From Axinella damicornis (lineage: Eukaryota > Porifera > Demospongiae > Axinellida > Axinellidae), in the NCBI GenBank assembly GCA_963931865.1, contig OZ007511.1, positions 2,409,836 through 2,473,835 of the forward strand: 64,000 bases of DNA, written 5' to 3'. This document shows, in pieces, positions 25,661 to 32,858 of this stretch. The notes beneath the pieces were generated by a model. The model was given only the letters and a program-made list of their open reading frames with translations. It had not been told where the DNA came from and ran no database searches. The number at the start of each line of letters is the position of its first letter. Positions within the stretch are counted from its first letter, which is position 1. The position numbers were made by a program, and so were the translations under genes.

Positions 25661-28600
25661 GGTGTCATACATTGTGTCAGCAATCCAGGCTGGTGCAGTT
25701 GGCACACAGGCCTGCAATGAAGCCATAGCAACCATCATGGGGATCGTGGGTGACCTGGAGACAACAGCCATGTTCTGCACTGCAGGGGCTCTCAACCCAG
25801 AGGGCAAGCCAGGATCGTTTGCAGAGCACAGGTTAGCTGTTCCTTGTCTGGTCACATGTGAGTGGACTGCAAGCACTATACTAGTCACAGTCGCAGTTAT
25901 ATATGTGATCTCGTGGATCGTGATTTGTGTGCTTGTACAGTACTTTGATTTCTGACTCTAAATCTCTCCCTCCCCCTACTCCCTTCTCCTTCCTCCCTCC
26001 CTCTCCCCTCTCCTTACCTCTCTCCCCCTCCCTCCCCCTCCCACTTGCACTCCCCTCTCCTTACCTCTCTCCCCCTCCCTCCCCCTCCCACTTGCACTCC
26101 CCTCTCCTTCCTCCCTCCCTCCCCCTCTCCCTACCTCTCTCTCCCTCCCCCTTGCACTCCCCTCTCCTTCCTCCCTCCCCCCCCCTCTCCCTTGCACTCC
26201 CCTCCTGTCTCCCTCCGTCCCTCTCCCCTCTCTCTACCTCTCTCCCCCCTCCCCCTTGCACTCTCCTTCCTCCCTCCCCTCCCCCTTGCACTCTCCTTCC
26301 TCCCTCCCTCCCCCTCCCTCTCTCCCCTCCTCCTTGCACTCCCCTCTCCATCCTACCTCCTACCCCCCCCCCCCCCCCCCCTCCTCTCCCACGCACTCTC
26401 CCCAGGGTAAACATCTTGGAGACAGCCAAGAAACTGGTGGAAGACACCAAGCGTCTGGTCAGCAGTGCTGGAGGCTCGCAGGAACAGCTTGCCGAGGCTA
26501 CACAAATTGCCGTCAAAACTATCACCTCTGAAGCAGACCACGTCAAGCTTGGAGCTGCCAGCTTGGGTTCAGATGATATGGAAGCGCAACTGCTGCTTCT
26601 CACAGCTGTGAAGGATGTTGCTAATGCCCTGGGGGATCTGATTGGAGCCACACGGTCTGCGTCTGGGAAGAGTGTGCAGGACCCGTCTATGGAGCAGCTG
26701 AAGACTTCAGCAAAGGTAGGGAAAGGAGGGAGGCTGGATTTGGGAGAGAGAAGATTGGATACCGCCACGCCACAACCTCGATTGTACCCTCATATATACA
26801 CACACACTCACACACAAACTCATCATCCACACACACGCTGTCACATGTTCCCCCCTCCCCCCTCCTTCATGCGCAGACAATGGTAGCCAAGGTTTCCTCC
26901 CTCCTGAAGACAGTGAAGAATGTGGAGGATGAAGCAGGTCGTGGCGTACGTTCCCTCGAGAACACCATCGACAGCATCGAAGCCAACATTGCTGAGTTTG
27001 ATTCTCCCAACCCACCCAAAGAACCTGCCACGCCCGAAGACCTTATCAGGAGTACAAAGGTCAGCTAAAGGTCAATGGTAAATAATTGGCTCAGGATGTG
27101 AAATGTATCTCTGCTCTCCCCTCTCCCAGGGAATTACTCTGGCCTCCGCAAAGGCGGTCTCTGCTGGTAACTCCTGCCGCCAAGCTGATGTCACTGCATG
27201 TGCTAACCTTGGTCGGAAGGCCGTGGCCGAGCTACTGCTGACGTGCAAAGCAAGTTCCATCAAGGCTGAGAAGGATGACGAGAGAGAGAGGTCAGTGGGG
27301 CAAGTAATGATGGGTATCACTAATTGGAATCGGTGGGCAATAATTGGAGTGTGACCACTTATGGCTTGCAGCAATCTAGTCTTGATAATTTTCCTTCCTC
27401 CCCCCCCCCCCCCCCCCCCCCCCCCTCCCTCCCTCCCTCCCTCCCTCCCTCCCTCCCTCCCTCCCTCCCTCCCTCCCTCCCTCCCTCCCTCCCTCCCTTC
27501 CTCCCTCCGTCTCTCCCTCCCTCTTCCTCCCTCCCTCCCTCCCTCCCTCCCTCCCTCCCTCCCTCCCTCCCTCCCTTCCTCCCTCCGTCTCTCCCAGGGT
27601 GCTGACAGCAGGCCGAGAGTGTGCTGTAGCCTTCAAGGCTCTGCTGGAGTTGATCCACCAAGTAGTGCTCAAGCCCACATATGACAAGAAACAGAAGCTC
27701 CCGGCATTCTCAAAGGAAGTGGCTACGTGTGTAGGAGAGGTGGTCCAAGCAGCCGAGGTGCTCAAAGGTGGGGTGTGTTTGTCTTTGAGGCTGTTGAATC
27801 AGACGTGCAGTGTATGAGTTAAGGTATCATGAGGTTGCCCCCCACACACCACCTGTGTGGTCGTACAAGGTGGTTTCTCACCATGGCACAGGTGTTTATT
27901 TTAGCAATCCATCTATGCTGAAATGATTTGTTCATCTGCGAGTTCGGCAGTTTGTATCCCAGGCTATGTGATAGGCATCTTAGTATCCACCTGTTATGTA
28001 TCGTGATGTAATCATTGAGCGTTAGCGATACTATAGACGTAACTGACTTGTTGTTTACTGAGAGGCAACAGTCCAGGATCCCCTCGTATAAGGCCACTCT
28101 ACTCCACTCTACTCCATGGGAATGATGATGAGAGGTGATGAGATCACAGGCACCTTCCGTCCAGGCACCAAAACTTGCTGCAGATCTAGATGAGAATGGA
28201 ATATTAGTGACAGTGATGCCTCCAAATGGAAGATACAGCAAAACATCAGTGGCCTTTAAGTAGTGTGCCGACAAGCCGCCCTTTAGACTGGAGTAGTGGA
28301 GCCCTTCATTGATTACGTGTTTTACAACTAGAGTGTATTCATTATTGGTGTGCCTATCTCTCAGTCTAAGATCCATACTGACATGGACGTTCTTTGGTAT
28401 GAACATGTGCCAGAGCCTGTGTATGCCCATGTTTGGAGTCGCTAAAATGGCAGTCCCTACAGAGCTGGACATGCATAGCATAGAAGAGCTTTGGTCGCTA
28501 TTCTAGTGCATGTACACGATGCAGATTTTTTCCACCGGACAGACAGACAAAACCTTTGTCCCCACTTTGTGCATGCGCTTGCAGGGTAATTACAATGTAT

Positions 28601-29189
28601 CAACTGTAGTTCACGGTTCCCAGGTAATCTGATAGCTTCTGCGCACGTGGCCAGGGCGTAAGGCTATTGCTGATTTATTACTCCATCGCTATGGCAACTA
28701 CAGGTGACTGGGTGGATGTTAGGGACCCGAACGTCATTGCAGAAACAGAGCTCCTACAGGCTGCTGCGTCCATTGAGGCAGCTGCAAAGAAACTTGCTGA
28801 GCTGAAGCCACGACCTAAAGTGGTATGTTCCTTCTGAGCTCTAGTATGTGCTGAGTAATATGCTCTGAGTATCCCTCACATGTGCACACCCACACATATA
28901 CACCCAAACACACCCCACACCCACACCCCACACCCACTTACACACACATACACACAGGGTGCCGATGATTCTCTCAACTTTGAAGAACAGATCCTAGAAG
29001 CTGCGAAGAACATTGCCGGTGCAACCAGTGCTCTGGTGAAGTCTGCCACTGCTGCCCAGAGGGAGTTGGTGGCACAGGGCAAGCTCAGCTCCAACCCCAA
29101 GTCTGAAGATGGACAGTGGTCCGATGGCCTCGTCTCTGCTGTGAGCTACATGCATGCACATGCACGCACACGCACACACGCACACACAC

Positions 29190-29248
<59 letters not shown>

Positions 29249-29513
29249 AACACATGCAAACACTTCTAATTAGAGCACACAATGTAGTGTGAATCTGACC
29301 GGGTTCTAATAAATACCCACCTTGCAGGCTAAACTTGTTGCCACAGCTACAAGCAACCTTTGTGAGGCAGCCAACATGGTGGTGCAGGGGGAGGCTCAAG
29401 AGGAGAAGTTGATTGCAGCTGCAAAGGCTGTAGCTGCATCCACTGCCCAGCTGCTTATCTCCTGCCAGGTGAAGGCAGACTCCCGCAGCGAGAACAACCG
29501 GAGACTCCAGGTG

Positions 29514-29548
<35 letters not shown>

Positions 29549-29987
29549 GCAAGGCTAGGGATTACAGTCTCAAGTAAACAGTCTCAAGCAAGACTAGGGA
29601 TTACAGTCTCAAGTGGTGGTGATCTGGTCTAGCTAGTATACTGCATGCAGTGGGTTGGCCTCGTTTCCATGGTCTAGTATACTGCTTGCAGTGGTAGTGA
29701 GGCCACAGCTGGAATAACCCTACCCCTGACTTGCGTATACCTCATCTTCTGCGTTACAGATGGCTGGAGCTGCTGTGAAGAAGGCGACCGAAACTCTAGT
29801 GAAGGCAGCACAACAGGCCTCTGTGGATGTGGAGGAATCAAAACCGTTTGGCCCCAAAGTGAAAGGGTCAGTGATGAAGGGCTTCCGACAGGAGCTGGAG
29901 GCGCAAGAGGAAATCGCAAAGAAGATGAGGGAGCTTGAGAAGGCAAAGGAGCAGCTGTACAAGATTCGTCGTGAAAGACATCACTAG
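4658..29987 (+). CDS. TLN: Talin, complete gene (43 coding exons)
   Basis: Talin links integrin beta tails to F-actin at adhesion sites and activates integrins from the cytoplasmic face. Joining 43 exons in continuous phase gives 7,581 nt, 2,526 aa plus stop, close to vertebrate talins (about 2,540 aa). Order: F0-F1-F2-F3 FERM head (about 1-400), a linker (about 425-490), a helical-bundle rod (about 490-2290), the I/LWEQ (THATCH) actin-binding module (about 2290-2475) and a charged C-terminal dimerisation helix ending KIRRERHH. The start ATG at 4658 is in a favourable context (AAGATG) and begins MSTVSLKIHI, as expected for talin F0. All 42 introns are GT-AG; the acceptor of exon 22 ends in AAG. 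There is no frameshift or missing domain. Exons are listed in the three segment entries below. One talin gene is typical of invertebrates. Confidence 0.96.
5712..5919. repeat. 35-bp tandem repeat in talin intron 2
   Basis: About five and a half units of TGTTAGGATGATCWGTGG plus AGTGTGGGTGTGGCACA, nearly identical, lie just before the acceptor of talin exon 3. The short open frame they produce is an artefact of the repeat. Confidence 0.85.
6545..6937. repeat. TLN: (CCCT)n tract abutting the talin exon 5 acceptor
   Basis: About 280 bp of nearly pure CCCT repeats (6662-6937), preceded by looser CT-rich sequence, run straight into the CAG of the exon 5 acceptor at 6937-6939. It is an extreme polypyrimidine tract. 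All the long Pro/Ser or Gly/Glu/Arg open frames here are low-complexity artefacts. Confidence 0.9.
7363..7676. mobile_element. Putative DNA-transposon remnant with poly-G/poly-C hairpin
   Basis: CAGTGGTGTAGCCAGG at 7363 and GTAGCTACGCCTCTG ending at 7676 are imperfect inverted ends. Inside are about 25 G (7411-7433) and, 17 bp later, about 37 C (7451-7486), which could pair into a long G:C hairpin. I found no target-site duplication, so the element call is tentative. The homopolymers themselves are certain. It sits in talin intron 5. Confidence 0.4.
7677..8620. other. Remainder of talin intron 5, no further feature
   Basis: This is unique-looking intronic sequence. Short open frames on both strands lack splice signals or recognisable protein. 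I see nothing else in it. Confidence 0.5.
8625..8828. repeat. TLN: CT-rich minisatellite before the talin exon 6 acceptor
   Basis: Imperfect units of CCCTACCCTGCCCTCCCTC and CTCTGTCCACCTCC extend to the exon 6 acceptor (TTAG at 8827-8830). It is another long pyrimidine tract on the gene's sense strand. Confidence 0.8.
8997..9627. repeat. TLN: CA-based microsatellite/minisatellite before talin exon 7
   Basis: Pure (CA)n blocks at 8999-9060 and 9172-9205 are followed, from 9290, by about 340 bp of CACACACACCCTCT-type units of 14-18 bp. This reaches to within 20 bp of the exon 7 acceptor at 9644-9646. The Thr/His/Ser-rich open frames are artefacts, although one runs by chance into exon 7. Confidence 0.9.
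9971..10150. repeat. 18-bp tandem repeat in talin intron 7
   Basis: About ten units of ATTCGTATGCTGTACCTC lie 30 bp downstream of the exon 7 donor. They are followed at 10203-10345 by TCCC/TTCC arrays leading toward the exon 8 acceptor. Confidence 0.85.
10615..11100. other. Talin intron 8
   Basis: This is the 486-bp intron between exons 8 and 9. No repeats or genes are visible in it. It ends in a normal pyrimidine tract and CACAG. Confidence 0.6.
11888..11982. mobile_element. Foldback element, TAGTCTCGG family
   Basis: TAGTCTCGGTCCCAGACCC and its inverted copy ending GACCGAGACTA form arms of about 40 bp around a short loop in talin intron 10. The arms include CAAACCAACCCCAG. Related half copies lie at about 2415-2480 and 58725-58757. 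The heptamer AGAGACA occurs near both ends but not in register, so a target duplication is not established. Confidence 0.6.
12274..21507 (+). CDS. TLN: Talin exons 11-24: N-terminal half of the rod
   Basis: Exons: 12274-12399, 12750-12910, 13444-13597, 13842-14005, 14397-14601, 15764-15936, 16183-16434, 16990-17278, 17599-17733, 18297-18510, 19642-19778, 19945-20154, 20610-20810, 21274-21507 (residues about 486-1370). The protein is Ala-rich amphipathic helix throughout, matching rod bundles that carry vinculin-binding helices. Diagnostic segments are NYTAVGSSVTT, AKMVEAAKGAA-like TSKMVEAAKGAARNP, DSPSAQLGLINSSQ, PAGKMVAAAKAAVPT, GNENYTGIAARDTANAL, NCLPGQ and APNVMNQLAAAARAVTDAIN. Phases join without gaps. 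The exon 22 acceptor (CACATAAG) has an A at -3 and almost no pyrimidine tract, unlike its neighbours. Confidence 0.95.
12911..13125. repeat. TLN: GGGA/GGGT purine tract just after the talin exon 12 donor
   Basis: Starting within about 15 bp of the donor at 12911, about 200 bp of GGGAGAGAGGGTGGGTGG-type repeats follow on the sense strand. Similar purine arrays follow the donors of exons 16, 17, 22, 25, 28 and 31. Confidence 0.85.
14088..14394. repeat. TLN: (CCCT)n tract before the talin exon 15 acceptor
   Basis: CCCT repeats at about 14090-14197, then irregular CT-rich sequence, run up to the acceptor at 14394-14396. The open frames across it are artefacts. Confidence 0.9.
14690..14890. repeat. 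20-bp tandem repeat in talin intron 15
   Basis: About nine units of GAGACGTCTGTGAGTGCACT, with small variants (GAGCACACC), lie just after the exon 15 donor region. An antisense open frame through it is a repeat artefact. Confidence 0.85.
14957..15640. repeat. ~340-bp tandem duplication (2 full + 1 partial copy) in talin intron 15
   Basis: Segments starting near 15032 and 15371 match over about 260 bp. Shared landmarks are GTGCCATTGCGTTTAGCA, CTTTCAAATGATATCC, ATCGCACTCGACCAAAGG and GGACATCATTGGAATGCTCC. A third, partial copy starts at about 14957 with CTTTCAAATGATGTCC. It has no coding sequence and may be part of an unrecognised dispersed repeat. It explains most of the largest talin intron (14602-15763). 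Confidence 0.8.
16435..16632. repeat. TLN: GGGAGA purine tract with G19 run after the talin exon 17 donor
   Basis: Directly after the GTGAGG donor at 16435 come about 180 bp of GGGAGAGAGGAGA-type purines and then a run of about 19 G at 16612-16630. It is purine-rich on the sense strand, complementary in type to the CCCT tracts at acceptors. Confidence 0.85.
17345..17596. repeat. TLN: CT-rich tract before the talin exon 19 acceptor
   Basis: About 250 bp of imperfect TCCCTCCCTTC and CCTCACTCCC repeats end at the exon 19 acceptor (CCAG at 17595-17598). Confidence 0.8.
17734..18296. other. Talin intron 19, with G/C homopolymer pair
   Basis: A run of about 16 G (17786-17801) is followed by CCCCC, CCCCCC and further C-rich stretches to about 17930, resembling the 7363-7676 remnant. 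The rest of the intron is unremarkable. Confidence 0.45.
18525..18680. repeat. ~22-bp minisatellite in talin intron 20, forward copies
   Basis: About seven units of CCAGTACCCTCTGAGTCACA with slight variation follow the exon 20 donor. Inverted copies of the same unit occur in the same intron at 19268-19320. Confidence 0.8.
18984..19029. mobile_element. Short foldback (TAGCCTC family)
   Basis: TAGCCTCATTCCCAGGCC and the inverted end GGGAACGAGGCTA make a 46-bp element in talin intron 20. Flanking 9-mers show only weak similarity. Confidence 0.6.
19268..19320. repeat. Inverted copies of the 22-bp minisatellite
   Basis: Two and a half units of GAGGGTACTGGGATGTGAC are the reverse complement of the array at 18525-18680, about 600 bp upstream in the same intron. 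Confidence 0.75.
19455..19585. repeat. ~65-bp purine-rich tandem duplication
   Basis: Two copies of CCTGGGAGAGAAGGGAGGGA followed by GGGAAGGGAAGAGGATG lie upstream of talin exon 21. Confidence 0.75.
20155..20540. repeat. TLN: GGGAGA tract after the talin exon 22 donor
   Basis: From the donor at 20155 almost the entire intron is purine-rich (GAGGGAGAGGAGGG-type), about 380 bp on the sense strand. Antisense Leu/Pro/Ser frames are artefacts. Confidence 0.85.
20813..21175. repeat. TLN: GT and GGGAGGCTGTGTGTGATA minisatellite after the talin exon 23 donor
   Basis: (GT)n begins 2-3 bp into the intron and passes into units of GTGTGTGATAGGGAGGGAGG. The acceptor end of the same intron is CA-rich (CTCACCCTCACACAG at 21259-21273). 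Confidence 0.85.
21786..29987 (+). CDS. TLN: Talin exons 25-43: C-terminal rod, I/LWEQ module, dimerisation helix
   Basis: Exons: 21786-22142, 22399-22560, 22639-22809, 22926-23077, 23261-23402, 23583-23675, 23823-23954, 24340-24490, 24870-25126, 25363-25509, 25662-25831, 26406-26715, 26877-27059, 27130-27290, 27598-27767, 28704-28822, 28958-29140, 29328-29510, 29760-29987. Diagnostic segments are NPNEPVSDLSYFDCLD, VAKRHFVQAAKEVANSTAN, NPNDPPTWQLLASH, VKLGAASLGSDD, AGNSCRQADVTACANL, and in the actin-binding module FEEQILEAAKNIAGATSALV and TSNLCEAANMVVQG. The protein ends shortly after the dimerisation helix. It lacks the short LPxELR-type tail that follows it in vertebrate talins. TAG stop at 29985-29987. 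Confidence 0.95.
22143..22335. repeat. TLN: GGGA tract after the talin exon 25 donor
   Basis: GTGGGAGAGGGAGGGAGG-type purines run for about 190 bp immediately after the exon 25 donor. Confidence 0.85.
23078..23150. repeat. TLN: G-rich tract with ~20-G run after the talin exon 28 donor
   Basis: GGGGAGGGGAAAGGG-type sequence includes an uninterrupted G run at about 23117-23136. The acceptor side of this intron is CA-rich (23234-23260). Confidence 0.85.
24620..24867. repeat. TLN: CCCTCC/CTTCCC tract before the talin exon 33 acceptor
   Basis: About 250 bp of pyrimidine-only sequence leads into the exon 33 acceptor at 24867-24869. Confidence 0.85.
25631..25659. repeat. TLN: Poly-C run forming the talin exon 35 acceptor
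   Basis: About 29 consecutive C end directly in the AG of the exon 35 acceptor (25660-25661). The homopolymer itself is the polypyrimidine tract. Confidence 0.9.
25965..26403. repeat. TLN: CT-rich minisatellite before the talin exon 36 acceptor
   Basis: Units of about 50-60 bp built from CTCTCCCCCTCCCTCCCCC and CACTTGCACTCCCCTCTCC repeat up to the acceptor at 26403-26405, with a C15 run near 26366-26380. Confidence 0.85.
27402..27595. repeat. TLN: Poly-C / (CCCT)n tract before the talin exon 39 acceptor
   Basis: About 23 C are followed by about 150 bp of nearly pure CCCT repeats, with two inserts of CCTCCGTCTCTCCC, ending at the acceptor CCCAG (27593-27597). Confidence 0.9.
27819..28481 (-). 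CDS. Uncharacterised 220-codon ORF inside talin intron 39, antisense
   Basis: This is an uninterrupted open frame in ordinary, non-repetitive sequence within the 936-bp talin intron 39 (27768-28703), on the opposite strand. It has mixed composition with Cys, His and Trp throughout, for example LRLRDRHTNNEYTLVVKHV and LYLPFGGITVTNIPF. I recognise no domain, signal peptide or membrane segment. It might be a small nested intronless gene, a captured transposon fragment or a chance frame; for a window this size a chance frame of this length is unlikely but not excluded. The start is uncertain. A dispersed-repeat fragment (28537-28592) lies just upstream on its strand, which favours a mobile origin. 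Confidence 0.3.
   Translation of the reverse strand: MLCMSSSVGTAILATPNMGIHRLWHMFIPKNVHVSMDLRLRDRHTNNEYTLVVKHVINEGLHYSSLKGGLSAHYLKATDVLLYLPFGGITVTNIPFSSRSAASFGAWTEGACDLITSHHHSHGVEWSRVALYEGILDCCLSVNNKSVTSIVSLTLNDYITIHNRWILRCLSHSLGYKLPNSQMNKSFQHRWIAKINTCAMVRNHLVRPHRWCVGGNLMIP
28537..28592. repeat. Dispersed repeat fragment, copy 2
   Basis: GGACAGACAGACAAAAC through TTGCAGGGTAATTA is related to 27-90. Confidence 0.45.
29150..29262. repeat. (CA)n microsatellite in talin intron 41
   Basis: ACACGCACAC units pass into about 30 pure CA dinucleotides shortly after the exon 41 donor. This is one of the few CA arrays on the donor side. Confidence 0.9.
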
Positions 29988-30724
29988 ATGGAAACTGACT
30001 TTCGTTTTAACCTATTGATTTTAATTATTCTATAGCAGCAGTTGACAGCATTAATTAGGCCCCAGTTGCTATGCAATCGCTTGTATTCACAGTTTGTGCA
30101 TAGGTTTTCTTGTTCCTAGAGTTGCATATTTAGATGGGATTTTTTTTCGAATCCAACAATTATTGTACAAGTTAATCTGCCCTGTTAGAATGCTGTGTGG
30201 GGTTCTTTTGACCAGTATTTTGAAGGACTATTGACTTACGTAACTCATGAAGAATGCGAGTTGTGATAAGACTTCGGAGTGTCTCCGCCAAAGATGAATG
30301 AACCTAACTTCGTTCAATCAGTGTAGAGATGACTGTAGTCGAGAGTATATAGGCACTAGACTAAACACGGACTTCATGCTCTGTATGTCATCATATCTAC
30401 ACAGTAAAACCTGCACATCGCATGGGAAGGCAATAATCAATTGTAATATGGGGCGGTACATGCAAGCTGATTAGCCTCTTTCCCAAGCTATGCCTGAGAT
30501 TCTGAAAATTTCCAGTTCGTGCACACGGGCAAACTCCAGGCGACCAACTTCCTTCAAATGCTGCGAGGCATGCAAGGTGCTAGCCTGTAGGGTACAAATC
30601 GACTAAGGTGCTAGCTGCTACAAATTGACATACTGCTACATGCCTCTCTCTCCCTAGCCTCATTCTGATTTTCGGATGAACTAGGCTACCTCTCCCCCTT
30701 CATACAATGAAGGAAAAGCTAGGG

Positions 30725-30810
30725 TAGCCTCTTTCCCAGCCCATCGCTCAGCTTTTCCTCGCTTGCTTACAATTTTTGTTCACACGCGGGAGAGCCTGGG
30801 AACGAGGCTA
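30725..30810. mobile_element. Foldback element (TAGCCTC family)
   Basis: TAGCCTCTTTCCCAGCCC and the inverted end CCTGGGAACGAGGCTA flank an 86-bp element whose interior includes CAGCTTTTCCTCGCTTGC, like the 57370 element. No convincing target duplication is seen. Confidence 0.6.
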
Positions 30811-30986
30811 GGAAAGAGGATTAGCAAACCATAGTTTTACAGGGCTACTTGTACATGTACCTGTACTTGTTGAGTGTTGGTAAAGATGACACTTTAAAAC
30901 CCACTACAAAGCTCGCCAACTGTGAAACAAACACTTCAAAACTTAACGGCGTTTGATGTTGTTGTACAATGTTCAATCAACTGATT

Positions 30987-30992
30987 TTTATT
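30987..30992 (-). terminator. CPEB1: Candidate polyadenylation signal for CPEB
   Basis: TTTATT on the + strand reads AATAAA on the gene's strand, 616 bp downstream of the stop in AT-rich sequence. Position and context are plausible, but no downstream element was verified. Confidence 0.4.
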
Positions 30993-31607
30993 ATAAAATT
31001 TGCAAGTGATTCCAAATACAAGTTCACTGATGAATTGATCAACTGGAAATAATTATTACAAGTGTGGATAAAAAAGGATTGGCAGTTTCAATTTCAATCA
31101 CTAGAAATGTCCCACAATAATTAGCTGATGATTAAAAAAATCACACAAATTTGAGTAGCTACATTGAATATATGTGTCAAACAATAGCCTGAGGCAAACC
31201 TGTGCCTGAATAACAACAACAAAAACATGTCGCAAAAACAAAAGACGAAACCAAAAAAAAAAAGCTGCACATAAATTATAACAGGTGGCAGTGCAACAGA
31301 ATAAAGTGCTCATGACGTTGCTATATAGAATAATTTATATATAAGCGAAAATGTCAACTAAAAGAAGTTCGTGTCTGCTTTCTGGCAGACCCTACTGAAT
31401 ACTGGTGGGAGTCTGGAGTAAGTGGCATAAAACTATGTGGTTTTGGCTGTTTAGTAAAATATATATTGTCTGTATTAAAAAATTTTCTTCCACGTAATAA
31501 CATAGCTCTGCGAAAATAATATACACAAGTTGTTTTTTTTTGTTGCTTGTTTTCTCCAAAATGTTACTGAGGCTGCATGGACTTGGTCGACAGAGTGGTG
31601 GTGGAAG

Positions 31608-32760
31608 TCAGGCACTGCGAGTAGATTTCGATGTCCTGGTTAGCGGTTTGTGGGCCTGGAAGCCATCGATCGAGTGTTGCCACTGCCAGCACGAGCGACA
31701 GAAGTACTTGAAGCATTTGAAGTCACGGCAGAAGTACGGACCCACGACACGACTGCACATGGTGCACAGGGAGTCCTCGAGGTAAGGGTCAATTTGCACC
31801 TGAGGGGGTGGGTAGGAATGAAAGAGGAGAAGAAGGGGTGAGAAGAGGGGTTTAGTTTAGGGATAGGGGATGGGAAGAGGAGAGGGGGTTAGGGGTAAGG
31901 GATTGAGGGGGGGGGGGGGGGGGTAGAGCAAGTCACTGCCTTGGCTTGACTGTCCCCACAAGGTTTAGTTTAGTATAGTTACTGGTTCCACCTGACGTGA
32001 TGTTCCAACTAATTACACTCCTGGAATGGGGAAATGTTTGGCAATCATGTTTGAGTATTCAGGAAGGCATGCAGATAATCTGATAACACAGTGAGCACTT
32101 TTTATCTTGCCAACAGTACTTTGTGTAGTATGCATTGTGTGGCAAGCAACAAGGATGAGCGAGTGGATGAGCTAGTGGATGAGTGAGTGGACGAGCGGGT
32201 CCGCTGCGAAGTACCCACTAGGTAAGAACAAGGCAGGAACAGAAAGTGTACTTGCCCTACCCACTTTCTTCTCTACCATGACTGCAGTTGCCACTTGTTT
32301 ACATGAACAAATCCTACAACTTGGAGCTACAAGCTACTTTGGCAGTTCACACACTCCTGCTGACAGACACATCCCTTGAGTATGGTACAATTCTCCAGGT
32401 TATTCTCTCCCATCCATCCACACTTCCTTCTCCCTTCACACAGGTCTTTCTCCTCACTCCACAAGCCTCCCACTCCTCCCTTCACACGGGTCTCCCTCCT
32501 CCCTCCACAAGCTTCCCACTCTCCTCCCTTCATAGAGGTCTCCCTCCCACATCTCCCCTCCCTTTTTCCCTCCTCACCTTCTTGCTGAACTTGGGAGTCT
32601 TGATCTCGACAAATCCTGACTTGACAGCTTTCATGAAGCTCTTCTGGTTGCCGAATGTCACACGGCCAGAGCCAATTGGATACTTGTACCGGTCTGTATC
32701 TATGCCAGCATAGACCACACCTCCAAAAAGGTCATTCATGATGTGAGCTAGAATGTCTGT

Positions 32761-32858
<98 letters not shown>

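Larger units (their letters stand above)
29988..31607. other. Convergent gap between talin and CPEB (3' UTRs)
   Basis: No gene is visible. The stretch is AT-rich, unlike the introns, as expected for 3' UTRs. It holds a short TAGCCTC-type fragment near 30655-30690 and the foldback at 30725-30810. On the - strand an AATAAA lies at 30987-30992, about 616 bp past the CPEB stop. On the + strand an AATAAA lies at 31300-31305, about 1.3 kb past the talin stop. If both were used, the two mRNAs would overlap antisense by about 300 bp. Confidence 0.5.

Noticed and set aside
25927..26886. 319-codon + frame in front of talin exon 36
   Set aside because: The first part is CT-rich minisatellite; only 26406-26715 is an exon, and its upstream acceptor is clear.
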